Origin: Gemmatimonadota bacterium
GTDB taxonomy: Bacteria > Latescibacterota > UBA2968 > GCA-2709665
Reading direction: 5' to 3'
Length of the DNA: 40,396 nucleotides
Assembly (NCBI GenBank): GCA_028874335.1
Contig: JAPPJY010000006.1
Location: 1-40,396, forward strand
Below are positions 15,102 through 24,292 of this stretch, one piece after another. The notes beneath the pieces were generated by a model, which was not told where the DNA came from, ran no database searches, and saw only the letters and a list, made by a program, of their open reading frames with translations. The translations under genes were made by a program, and so were the position numbers. How positions within the stretch are numbered: position 1 is the stretch's first letter; every line of letters begins with the position of its first letter.

Positions 15102-17804
15102 ATGCCGGAAACAGAAACTGAAATGAAGCCAGGAATTCATTTGCGCAGGACGGTCGTGGTGGAGGGCCGGTATGCCCGGAGATGGCATCAGACACAAGCC
15201 GCCGTAAACGGCGATCACGGACTGCTGGTCATCTCAATGGAGGAACTTGCAGCGCGGCTTGCCGGAGGGTTTCTGCGGTCGGTCCGAACCGATAGTCTCA
15301 AGGCGAGCGTTGCGGATGCCGTTGCGGCCGGTTCGCTCGCCGAACTCGACAATATCAAGTACCTGCCCGGTTTTCAACGGGCGGCCGCGGCCACCCTGTC
15401 AAAGGCCTGGCGGGCGGACCTGGGTCTGGCAGGCAGCAGGAAACCCCGCACCCGGTCGCTGGCGATACTCGAACGTGAAATACGTTCCAGGTTGCCGAAG
15501 AATCAGCTCCCGCACCCCGATCTGGTAGAGCGAGCACTCAACCGGGCGGCGGTTGCTCCCGTCCTCTTTGGCCGGATCGAGATCCATGGACGCACCGAGT
15601 TGTCGCCGGTGTGGCGGGAACTGTTGCTGCGGCTGCGCATGGAAACGGAGGTGGTCTGGGTGGCCGGCGCGAGACCGACGCCCGGCTGGCTTAGAGGGTC
15701 CGGCATAGACGTCCATGAGTCCGCGGCGGCGGATGCCGATATCCGCGCAGTGTCGTGCGCCACGCCCCGCCACGAAATCCTGGAGGCCCTCCGCTGGGCG
15801 CGGCAACATCTGACGAATGGAACCCCCCCGCAACACATCGCGATTACAGCAGCATCCCCCGCGACGTGGGACGATCACGTACTGGCCATTGCGGAAGCCG
15901 CGAAGCTGCCGGTCCACTTCATTCACGGCAAACCGGCGCTTGCGACAGCGGACGGACAGCTTGCCGCGGCGCTCGCCGAAGTACTCCTGCGCGGGTTGTC
16001 GCGCTCCCGCATGGTCCGGCTGGTTGGCCTGCTTCGGTCTTCCGCCGGGCGTTTCCAATCTTTGCCGGAAGACTGGCAGGAAGTCCTTCCTGACGATGCC
16101 CCGTTGCTTAACACGGACCGATGGCAGGAACTCCTGGACAAGCTCTCGCCGGAGGCGTTTTCCGACGGAAGAGACCATCGTCCGCTGCTGCGGCATATCA
16201 TCGAGGCACTCCGCCTGGGCCTGGCCAGGGCGGAAGACGCAGGTGAGGCGCTTCTGACGGATTCAGAAGCGCTGGCAATCTGGAAGAGGGCCCTGGTCGA
16301 GGGACCGCCAGCCGCGCTGGACGTGACCCTGGCCGGGCTTCGCGTGCAGGACCAAGAAGAACCGGGCGGCGCCATCGTCTGGGGGCCGGCATCGGCCGTC
16401 GCTGCGGTTCCCCGGCCCTTCTGCCGGCTGGTGGGTCTTACCTCCCGCTCCTGGCCGCGCCGCGCCGGAGAGGACCCTCTGCTTCCAACCCACGTCGTCC
16501 GGCAGGAGGACCTGGAGCCCCTTCCCGTTCATGAATCAGACCGCCGGGATTTCGAGACGATCTGCAGGATGGCTGAACGGCAGGTTGTCTGTTCGAGAGC
16601 GCGGAGGGACAGCGAAGGCCGGCTGAACGGCGTCTCGCCGCTCTATCCCGAAGGCAGGGAAGTCGTATTCCTCGCCCAGGGCCGGGTCCCCGGGCATGCC
16701 GCAAGCGAGAGCGACCGGCTCGCGGCCAGACGCCGCGAATTCGCCGCGCTTCCACTGGCCCGATCCGCCACCCGGACATGGAGTGACTGGCGCAGCGGGG
16801 AGCTGACAGCCCATGACGGCCTGATCAGCAAGGGACATCCGATGCTCCTTCGCGCGCTCGACCGCACGCAATCCGCCACTTCGCTCTCCAGACTGCTTCG
16901 GGATCCGCTCGGCTATCTGTGGACCTACGGCTTCGGCTGGAAGGCGCCCGAAGAAACGGAAGAGCCGTTGACGCTCGACGCGCTCGCGTTCGGGTCCCTT
17001 CTGCACGAGTTTCTCGGAGAAAGCGTGAATCGGCTGGAGGTATCCAGGCAGGGCGGAATTGCCGGCGCTTCCCACAAGGAGATCGAACGCACGGTGTCGT
17101 TGACAGCAAACGCCGTCGCGGACCGATGGGCGGCCGAACGGCCCGTCCCGCCGCCCGTCATCTGGCGGCGGAAGTGCGAAGAGGCCAGGGAACTTGCCGC
17201 ATCCGCGTTGACGCGAGACGAAGCGCCTCTGCCGGGGCAGAGAACCTGGGCGGAAGTTCAGTTTGGTTACCCGGGACGCAGGAGGGCATCCAGTGGAAGC
17301 GCCACCTTGCCGTGGGACCTCTCGACGCCGGTCTATATTGACGGTACACGGATCCGTATCGGCGGATTCATCGACAGGCTCGATCTGTCGGAAGACGGGC
17401 GGCGCGCCCGCGTTACGGATTACAAATCGGGGAGATATCCGGGAAAGCCACCTCGGATCAACGGCGGCGCGGAATTGCAGCGATGCCTCTACGCGTTTGC
17501 GGTAAGATCGCTCATCCCGGCGCGGCCCGAGGTCGAAGCGCGTCTGGTCTATCCGCGCAGCGACAAACCCGCCCTGGCGCTTGACGACACCGGGGAAACG
17601 CTCGCGGAACTGGCGAGCTATTTCAATGCGGCCACGGACCTTTTCGTTGGCGGAAAGACGCTGAGCGGCGCCGCGGCGGCCGATCGGTATTACGATCTGT
17701 CCTTCGCTTTGCCCGGCAGATCGAAAGAAATGTACCTGAAGACCAAGGGGCCCCTGGCTGCAATGACTCTGATGCCGCTGTCTCAGCTCTGGGAGCAGCC
17801 CTGA
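15102..17804 (+). CDS. AddB-like PD-(D/E)XK nuclease subunit of a helicase-nuclease
   Basis: Expected to be the nuclease/scaffold partner of the helicase encoded 1 bp downstream, processing double-strand DNA ends for RecA loading. The 900-residue protein carries a RecB-type nuclease domain at its C-terminus: GSLLHEFL with the conserved histidine (about 635), GGFIDRLDL, then VTDYKSG with Asp773 and Lys775, and a LQRCLYAFA helix. A degenerate helicase-like body precedes it, without a Walker A motif. It is shorter than Firmicute AddB (about 1150) and lacks the cysteine cluster of the AddB Fe-S domain. ATG 15102 follows GGAG at 15093. A recombination role is inferred from family and pairing. Confidence 0.85.
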   Translation: MPETETEMKPGIHLRRTVVVEGRYARRWHQTQAAVNGDHGLLVISMEELAARLAGGFLRSVRTDSLKASVADAVAAGSLAELDNIKYLPGFQRAAAATLSKAWRADLGLAGSRKPRTRSLAILEREIRSRLPKNQLPHPDLVERALNRAAVAPVLFGRIEIHGRTELSPVWRELLLRLRMETEVVWVAGARPTPGWLRGSGIDVHESAAADADIRAVSCATPRHEILEALRWARQHLTNGTPPQHIAITAASPATWDDHVLAIAEAAKLPVHFIHGKPALATADGQLAAALAEVLLRGLSRSRMVRLVGLLRSSAGRFQSLPEDWQEVLPDDAPLLNTDRWQELLDKLSPEAFSDGRDHRPLLRHIIEALRLGLARAEDAGEALLTDSEALAIWKRALVEGPPAALDVTLAGLRVQDQEEPGGAIVWGPASAVAAVPRPFCRLVGLTSRSWPRRAGEDPLLPTHVVRQEDLEPLPVHESDRRDFETICRMAERQVVCSRARRDSEGRLNGVSPLYPEGREVVFLAQGRVPGHAASESDRLAARRREFAALPLARSATRTWSDWRSGELTAHDGLISKGHPMLLRALDRTQSATSLSRLLRDPLGYLWTYGFGWKAPEETEEPLTLDALAFGSLLHEFLGESVNRLEVSRQGGIAGASHKEIERTVSLTANAVADRWAAERPVPPPVIWRRKCEEARELAASALTRDEAPLPGQRTWAEVQFGYPGRRRASSGSATLPWDLSTPVYIDGTRIRIGGFIDRLDLSEDGRRARVTDYKSGRYPGKPPRINGGAELQRCLYAFAVRSLIPARPEVEARLVYPRSDKPALALDDTGETLAELASYFNAATDLFVGGKTLSGAAAADRYYDLSFALPGRSKEMYLKTKGPLAAMTLMPLSQLWEQP

Positions 17805-17805
17805 G

Positions 17806-20800
17806 ATGCCGTGCGATCGTCAACATGCGCCGCTTTCCGACCTGGACGCGCGCATCGAAGCGCTTACCCGTCACGATCGTTCCCTCCTTGTCGAAGCCGG
17901 AGCCGGCAGCGGCAAGACGGCGCTCATGGCAGGCAGGGCGGCGCTGCTCGTGGCCGGGGGGACCGCTCCGAGAAACATCGCCGCCATCACCTTTACCGAA
18001 GCGGCGGCCGCCGAACTCCAGGAGCGAATCGACCGCATCGTGAGGGCCCTCGTATCCGGCAAACCACCCACAGAGATTGGACCGGCCCTGCCGACCGGTC
18101 TGAGCGACACGCAACGCGCCAATCTCGAAGAAGGCGCAGGTACACTGGACGAGTTGACGTGTACCACCATCCACGGCTTCTGCCAGAAACTGATCACGCC
18201 CTATCCGGTGGAGTCCGGCCAGGACCCCGGCGCTTCGATTATCGATCCGGCGGTTGCCGAACTCGCCTTTGACGACCTGGTGGATGCATGGCTGTCGGCG
18301 CGATTCGGACGGGACCCGGCCGAAGACGGATTGGGACGTTTGCCTGAGATCGAGCATCCCGGCGCCGATGGGGAGGATCTATTCGCCGCTCTCCTGCAGA
18401 GATCGCCGGATGAAACGCTGCGCCTGATCAGGGACACGGCCCACTTTCTGAGAATACACCGCACCGCCGAATCCGGGGTTTCCGACATCGATGAGCAAGC
18501 CTATACGAAATGGGTCGCCGCCGCGCGCGCATTCGCGGCCTGGTATGAAGGCACGGGGATTGAAGAACCCGGCACGGCCGCCGTCGCCAATAATCTCAAG
18601 GACACGGTGGAGGAGATGGCTGCACCCGGTGACGGCCGGATTCCTGCGGAACACCTCGCGGACCTGCTCCATCACCGCCCGCCGAACGCCTGCAAGAAGA
18701 ACGAGCGCGGTTTCAAGCAGTGGCGCGCAAAGACAAAGTGGAGAAAGGCAGCAAAAGCCGCCGGCTTGAGCGCCGCCGAGGGAGAAACGCTTTTCGCCGC
18801 CGGACTGGCGCTATACGAGACGTGCGAAGGGGCTTACGGCGCATTCTGTTATACCCTTGCAGGACTGACAGTTCATCGATTCATCCAGGAATTCGGCACG
18901 ATCCGGAAGCTCTACCACGAATACAAGCGCGATGCGGCGCTGCTCGATTTCGACGACCTGCTGTACCAGGCCAGGGACCTCCTGAGGGCGCACGAATCGG
19001 TTCGAACGGCGCTTTCCGGGCGATACACGCACATCCTCGTGGATGAGTTCCAGGATACCGACCCACTGCAGGCCGAAATCATCTGGCGTCTGGCCGGCGA
19101 GGGGGGTCCCGGGGAGCCGTGGCAGGAACGCGTGATTCGTCCGGGCGCGCTCTTCCTGGTGGGAGACCCCAAGCAGGCGATCTACAGGTTCCGCGGCGCG
19201 GACGTACAGACGTACCTCACCGCCCGGGACGCGCTTTCGCGACGCGACCCGGCATCCGTCATCAGCATCACGGCCAACTTCAGGTCGCGGGGACCCATCC
19301 TGACCTACGTCAACGGACACTTCGAGCGTCTGCTGGACGAAAAGCGGGGGCAACCCGGATTCACGCCGCTGACGGCAACGCGGGACGGGGACGAGGAGAT
19401 GATCGGGCCGAGCGTTGCGGCTTTCGATATCGTGCTGGGCGACGAACACCGCACAGGTAAGGGGAAGCTGATCGTCGAGAGGGTCCGCGAGGAGGAAGCC
19501 CGCGTCGTCGCGGGAATCGTTGCCCGTCTGATCGGGTCCTATCCCGTCTGCGACGTGGACAACGGGAAAACGAGGCCCGCGAAGGCCTCCGACGTCGCGC
19601 TGCTCGCCCCAACGGGTACCAGCCTCTGGATATACGAGCGGGCCCTGGAGGAACGCGACATCCCCATCGCGACGCAGGCGGGCAAGGGGTTCTACCGTCG
19701 GCAGGAGGTGCAGGATCTGATCGCGGTTGCCCGAACGGTCGCCGACGCCCGAGACACGCTGGCGTTTGGCGCATTGATCCGGGGACCGCTCGTGGGCCTT
19801 TCGGACGAGCAGATTGCCGACGAGATTTACGCGTTGCCCGTGTATCCGGACCGGTCCGTCCGCCTGGACGTCAAGACCGATCCTTCGCTGGTCAGGAACC
19901 CGGTCCTGCGGCAGACACTCCGGACCCTGCAAGAGTTACGGCGAAAACGCCGCACCACAACACCCTGCCAGATCATGGCGGAGGCGGTGGAGGCGCTGGG
20001 GGTCCGTCCGATTCTGATGGCGCGCCACCACGGCAGCGCCCAGCGCGCCCTTGGGAACGTCGACCTGTTGCTGGAAATGGCGCGCCCCTACGCGGCGCGG
20101 GGCATTGAGGATTTCGCACGTGCGCTATGGCAGAGATGGGAAGACGCGGAAGACCAGGTGGAAGGCCGTCACGACGAGGCGGAAGATGCCGTCTCCATCA
20201 TCACGATGCACTCGGCCAAGGGCCTGGAATGGCCTGTTGTCATCCCAATCAATTCAACAACAGGTCTCAGGCACCAGGAGGGCTATCTGTACCGCCGGCG
20301 GGACGACACCGTCCATTTCAAGGTACTGGGCTATGCGGACACCGAATACGAAGAGACGATGTTGGAGGAGGTCGAAGAACTGAACCGGGAGCGGGTGCGT
20401 CTCTGGTACGTTTCGCTGACCCGCGCGAGGGACCTGCTGCTTCTGCCCAGGCAGAACGAACGCGTTGACGGGGACTGGATGAGCCTGATCGACGTCGACG
20501 TGAATTCACTCCCTGCCTTCGACGCGGAGCGGTACAAAAAGACGCGTAAGGTTCAGGATGAACCCGGCGCCAACCGTCAGGACCGTGAAACATGGATGGA
20601 GGAGGCGGCAGTCATCGCCGCCAACATGCGCAGGATCACGTGGCGCCGCCCCAGCCGTCACGAGGACGCGGAACGTGTGGAAGAGGAGGACTCGACGGCC
20701 GTGTTTGCGGGCGAAGAGGAGGCCATCGAAGCCATTGACGAGCCAGCCGGCGGCCGCCCCGACAGTACGGCGCTGAAACGAGGCCTGATTCTTCACAAGC

Positions 20801-21258
20801 TGATGGAGGAAGTGCTGACCGGCGAGACGGTAGACGACGACGCCCGCGTGCGGGCCCGCGCGAGAGAGCTTATCGATCAGCAGGAACTCGACGACTCCCC
20901 GGATGCCTCGTCCCGCATATCCAGCGTTGGAATGGCGGAGATGGTCATCCGTACCCTGGAACGCCCTGAGATCGCGTCCCTTCGACCGCGGCTGGCGCCG
21001 GAGTACTGGGTCTACGGCAGCGATTTCGAAGGCCGGAAGATGGCCATCACGGCGGGCATTGCGGACGCCGTCACATTCGATGACGACGGCCGCATCGACG
21101 TGGTGGTGGACTGGAAGAGCGACGCGCGTCTCCGGGAGAGGCAAATCAGGATCTACCGCGAACAGGTGAGGTTGTATCTGAAGGCCACGGGCGCGAGAAC
21201 CGGACACATCGTCTATCTTGGCCTGGATCACATCGAGACGGTTGTGCGGGAAAACTGA
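17806..21258 (+). CDS. addA: AddA-like UvrD-family helicase-nuclease
   Basis: An SF1A 3'-5' DNA helicase with a C-terminal nuclease, the motor subunit of an AddAB/RecBCD-type complex. The 1150-residue protein has Walker A AGAGSGKT at 31-38, ITFTEAAAAELQERI (motif Ia), ILVDEFQDTDPLQ near 410 (motif II), GDPKQAIYRFRGAD (motif III), ITMHSAKGLEWPVV (motif V region) and LWYVSLTRARD (motif VI). The nuclease domain has LHKLMEEVL, then VVVDWKSD with Asp and Lys near 1101-1103, and YREQVRLY. All catalytic motifs look intact. The ATG is 1 bp after the upstream stop, so the subunits are translationally coupled. No RecA or Chi-related feature can be seen in the window. Confidence 0.9.
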   Translation: MPCDRQHAPLSDLDARIEALTRHDRSLLVEAGAGSGKTALMAGRAALLVAGGTAPRNIAAITFTEAAAAELQERIDRIVRALVSGKPPTEIGPALPTGLSDTQRANLEEGAGTLDELTCTTIHGFCQKLITPYPVESGQDPGASIIDPAVAELAFDDLVDAWLSARFGRDPAEDGLGRLPEIEHPGADGEDLFAALLQRSPDETLRLIRDTAHFLRIHRTAESGVSDIDEQAYTKWVAAARAFAAWYEGTGIEEPGTAAVANNLKDTVEEMAAPGDGRIPAEHLADLLHHRPPNACKKNERGFKQWRAKTKWRKAAKAAGLSAAEGETLFAAGLALYETCEGAYGAFCYTLAGLTVHRFIQEFGTIRKLYHEYKRDAALLDFDDLLYQARDLLRAHESVRTALSGRYTHILVDEFQDTDPLQAEIIWRLAGEGGPGEPWQERVIRPGALFLVGDPKQAIYRFRGADVQTYLTARDALSRRDPASVISITANFRSRGPILTYVNGHFERLLDEKRGQPGFTPLTATRDGDEEMIGPSVAAFDIVLGDEHRTGKGKLIVERVREEEARVVAGIVARLIGSYPVCDVDNGKTRPAKASDVALLAPTGTSLWIYERALEERDIPIATQAGKGFYRRQEVQDLIAVARTVADARDTLAFGALIRGPLVGLSDEQIADEIYALPVYPDRSVRLDVKTDPSLVRNPVLRQTLRTLQELRRKRRTTTPCQIMAEAVEALGVRPILMARHHGSAQRALGNVDLLLEMARPYAARGIEDFARALWQRWEDAEDQVEGRHDEAEDAVSIITMHSAKGLEWPVVIPINSTTGLRHQEGYLYRRRDDTVHFKVLGYADTEYEETMLEEVEELNRERVRLWYVSLTRARDLLLLPRQNERVDGDWMSLIDVDVNSLPAFDAERYKKTRKVQDEPGANRQDRETWMEEAAVIAANMRRITWRRPSRHEDAERVEEEDSTAVFAGEEEAIEAIDEPAGGRPDSTALKRGLILHKLMEEVLTGETVDDDARVRARARELIDQQELDDSPDASSRISSVGMAEMVIRTLERPEIASLRPRLAPEYWVYGSDFEGRKMAITAGIADAVTFDDDGRIDVVVDWKSDARLRERQIRIYREQVRLYLKATGARTGHIVYLGLDHIETVVREN

Positions 21259-21365
21259 ACGAACTGACGGGGTTGTCCGCGACGATCAGATGGGTAGCGT
21301 CCGTTCGCGTGCGTTCCGGCGGCTTGCCCGAACGCGATCGATTGAGGATTATTGGAGTCAGTTGA

Positions 21366-23030
21366 ATGGGTCGGACATCAGACCGGGAAATTCGGTACAG
21401 CGACGGGGAAGCCGCCGAGAGGGATCTGCTCGCCGCCGTCAGGAGTACCGCGGATGTAAGCCTCGAATCCGAGGAACTGATGGGGAAGGTGAAGGATATC
21501 GCCTCACATTACTACCTCGGGATTGGCAGGTCGACGATATTGAGGTGTCTGGATCTGCCCGCTGAGAGCAGGGTCCTGGAACTGGGCGCGGGGTGCGGGG
21601 CCATCACCAGGTACCTTGGCGAGACATTCGCATCGGTCGACGCCGTGGATGCGAGTCCCATACGCGTGGAAATCGCCCGTGAGCGTTGCAGGGACCTCGA
21701 CAACGTCTCGGTACTGTGCAGGGATCTGAGAAATGAGCGTTTTGATTCCAACTACGATATCGTTGTAATCATCGGCGTTCTTGAATACGCGCCGGTCTTC
21801 ATCTACCCGGGAGAGGCGCCGCGGGATGCATGTTCAAGATTTCTGCAACTGGCCCGAAGCGCATTAAACGAAAATGGCAACCTGGTTCTGGCCATTGAAA
21901 ACCGGATCGGTCTGGACTACTGGGCGGGGGCTCCGGAGAACCACACGGGAAAACCGTACGACGGCGTTCACGATTACCCGAATGCAGGATCCCCCGTAAC
22001 GTTCACCCGGACGGAATTGCAGGAACTCCTGGCCGATGCGGGATTTACTCACTCGGCCTTCAACTATTGTTTCCCTGATTACCATTACGCTTCAACCATC
22101 CTCAGTTCAACCGGCGCAGAAAGAGAGTACTACCTCCACAACTGGGTCGGTTTTTCTCTTGATTCACCCAGGACCACAAAGAGACATACGTTCAATAGAC
22201 CCCTCGCGGCGAAGACGCTGGGGGAGTCCGGACTGCTCAGAGAGTTTGCCAACTCGTTTCTGGTCGTGGCAGGCCGCCATCCCGTCCCGGACGCGAAATG
22301 GGTTGCCAGAAAATACAGCATGAAACGCCAACGCCTTTTCCGCATCGTCACCACGCTGTTCGCGCACCCGGAACCCTTTGTACGGAAGACGCCGCTTCAC
22401 GCATCACCCGGGGAGTCCCGGGATACTGAATTTGACCGCGTGAGACTGCGGACGGAAGATGCTGGCTGGAAGCCGGGCAACCTGCTCTCATTCGAGATAG
22501 AACAGGCGGCTCTACGTAAGGACTTCCCCGACTACCTCTCCAGCCTGATCGACAGATATCGAGGAGAGCTCGAATCGCATTACGGAACGGGCGAGCGTGA
22601 CGCGGAAAGCTATCCCCTGCTCAGTACCAGGTCTCTGGATGCGGTTTTCGCGAACATTATTCAGGATGAAGACGGCAGATGGCATTTTGTCGATGAAGAG
22701 TGGCAGACTCGAACTGAAATTCCAATCGACTTCATGCTCTACCGGTGTATCCGGTTCTGCCTCTTCGGCCACGGAGTCAGCGACGCGCAAGCCAGAAAGA
22801 TGATACGTTCCCTGTATCCGTCATACAATCGCAGCAGGCACAAAAAAAACCGCGCACTGGCGGATGCCTTTCAGCGGGAGATTTTTCTGGACACCATCGA
22901 TCCCAGGGTGTTCAAAGGGAATCTGCTGGGTCGTATTGTCAGAAACGACGTGGTCCGCCCCTGCCTGGAGAAGGTCTGGCGCAGGACACCGCGCAGGTTC
23001 CGGACAATGATCAGACGTCGTCTGCTGTAA
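21366..23030 (+). CDS. SAM-dependent methyltransferase with large C-terminal domain
   Basis: The N-terminal part is a class I methyltransferase: RVLELGAGCGAITRYLG near residue 68 binds SAM, VDASPIRVEIARERC follows, and IIGVLEYAPVF and LAIENRIGLDYWAGAPENHTG are typical of methyltransferases in LPS and capsule clusters. Residues from about 310 to 554 form a second domain with LDAVFANIIQDEDGRWHFVDEEW. It is reminiscent of the kinase-like half of O-antigen methyltransferase-kinases, though kinase motifs are not clear. ATG 21366 follows GGAG at 21354-21357. The 3' end overlaps the convergent GT4 gene by 20 bp. A role in glycan modification or chain-length termination is inference. Confidence 0.8.
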   Translation: MGRTSDREIRYSDGEAAERDLLAAVRSTADVSLESEELMGKVKDIASHYYLGIGRSTILRCLDLPAESRVLELGAGCGAITRYLGETFASVDAVDASPIRVEIARERCRDLDNVSVLCRDLRNERFDSNYDIVVIIGVLEYAPVFIYPGEAPRDACSRFLQLARSALNENGNLVLAIENRIGLDYWAGAPENHTGKPYDGVHDYPNAGSPVTFTRTELQELLADAGFTHSAFNYCFPDYHYASTILSSTGAEREYYLHNWVGFSLDSPRTTKRHTFNRPLAAKTLGESGLLREFANSFLVVAGRHPVPDAKWVARKYSMKRQRLFRIVTTLFAHPEPFVRKTPLHASPGESRDTEFDRVRLRTEDAGWKPGNLLSFEIEQAALRKDFPDYLSSLIDRYRGELESHYGTGERDAESYPLLSTRSLDAVFANIIQDEDGRWHFVDEEWQTRTEIPIDFMLYRCIRFCLFGHGVSDAQARKMIRSLYPSYNRSRHKKNRALADAFQREIFLDTIDPRVFKGNLLGRIVRNDVVRPCLEKVWRRTPRRFRTMIRRRLL

Positions 23031-24099
23031 CGGTCTTTCTGTACACATCGAGCGTCTGTTGCGCTGTGCGGCGCCATGAAAATTCCGATGCCCTCTGAAT
23101 ACCCTTCGCGCTCAGTTCGGCGCACAACGCCGGGTCATTCGTCAGTTTGCCGATAGCATCCTCTATATGGTCGACCTCGTAGGGATCCACCAGGAGCGCT
23201 GCATCGCCCGCGACTTCCGGCAAACTCGATGTATTGCTGGTAATCACGGGACATCCGCACGCCATTGCCTCCAGGACGGGCAGGCCGAAGCCTTCGTACA
23301 TTGAGGGGTACACGAAACAGCGCGCCGTTTGAAACAAGCGTATCAACTCCGCTTCGGATACGTAGCCGGTGAAGACGACGTCGTCCTGAAACGCTGCCGG
23401 GACGCGCACAATATCGTCGAAGAGCCATCCCTCTTTTCCAACAATGACCAGTCTGTCCCTGGTTTTTTCTTTTTCCCGAAGAGAGACAAAAGCTTCGATA
23501 ATCCTCTTGAAATTCTTCCTGGGCTCCAGAGTGCTTACCGCCAGGATGAATCCTTCCCTCGATGCCGAGCCCGGTTTAAAATGCTCAGAGACGCCCTCGT
23601 GGATGACGTCGATCTTGTGTTCCGGTATGTTAAAGTGGTGATTGAGGTCCCTCGCGGTGTTGTGGCTGACGGCGATGAACCTGTCGACGAATCGGAATCT
23701 GTGCTTCAGGATGTATTTGAAGTAGAGAACCCGTCTGCGTGTCTGCCACTCGGGGAACAGAAGAGGGACGAGGTCGTGCACCGTCATTACAACCCTTGCA
23801 TCGGGACGAAAGAAAAACGGGGCGGTCACGGTGGGACAGTGAACCAGATCGAATTCTGAGAGACATCGAGGCGGCGCGAAAACAGCCGAGACTAGACCGC
23901 TGCCAAATAACAGAGGGGGCGTGTGGTAAATCATACCGGCATGTCCGGGAAAGAGCGAGCGATGGGACCGGGACGATGCGATCAGCGTCAGGTCGAGGTC
24001 CTCGCTATCGGCAAGCCGGTGGATGAGATTGTGGATATACTGCTGAACGCCCGCGAAATGTCTGTCTCTCAATGCCTCAACAGTGATCGCGATCTTCAT
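23011..24099 (-). CDS. GT4-family glycosyltransferase
   Basis: A GT-B retaining glycosyltransferase of 362 residues. It starts [25 protein letters not shown], with the glycine loop near the acceptor site. [12 protein letters not shown] and [12 protein letters not shown] mark the N-terminal domain, and [19 protein letters not shown] begins the donor domain. [21 protein letters not shown] carries the E-x7-E motif, followed by GDAALLVDP. This is the mannosyl/rhamnosyltransferase-like branch that ends many O-antigen clusters. ATG 24099 is preferred to an upstream in-frame start at 24150 because the family N-terminus begins there. It is convergent with the methyltransferase and reads towards it. 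Confidence 0.9.
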   Translation of the reverse strand: MKIAITVEALRDRHFAGVQQYIHNLIHRLADSEDLDLTLIASSRSHRSLFPGHAGMIYHTPPLLFGSGLVSAVFAPPRCLSEFDLVHCPTVTAPFFFRPDARVVMTVHDLVPLLFPEWQTRRRVLYFKYILKHRFRFVDRFIAVSHNTARDLNHHFNIPEHKIDVIHEGVSEHFKPGSASREGFILAVSTLEPRKNFKRIIEAFVSLREKEKTRDRLVIVGKEGWLFDDIVRVPAAFQDDVVFTGYVSEAELIRLFQTARCFVYPSMYEGFGLPVLEAMACGCPVITSNTSSLPEVAGDAALLVDPYEVDHIEDAIGKLTNDPALCAELSAKGIQRASEFSWRRTAQQTLDVYRKTVTADDV

Positions 24100-24292
24100 G
24101 GATCCTGGATTCTCCGGTTGAAATGACGGTTCCGGTCCACGACGGCGCAAGAATATATCACGGTACGGTGCAGTTTGTCAAACAGCCGGCGTATGAATCC
24201 ATGTCGTTTCAGCCTGTGCAATCAAACGGAACACGGCGTTTTGTGCATAGCCCGTGAACCCTGAGAATTTCGCACAACGCGAGGGACCGTAC

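Noticed and set aside
18811..19932. A 373-codon minus-strand open frame
   Set aside because: Antisense to the helicase motifs of the AddA-like gene; no family signature.
24254..24292. GTG 24254 as start of the membrane-TPR gene
   Set aside because: No Shine-Dalgarno precedes it, while TTG 24293 has GAGGGA at good spacing; not fully excluded.
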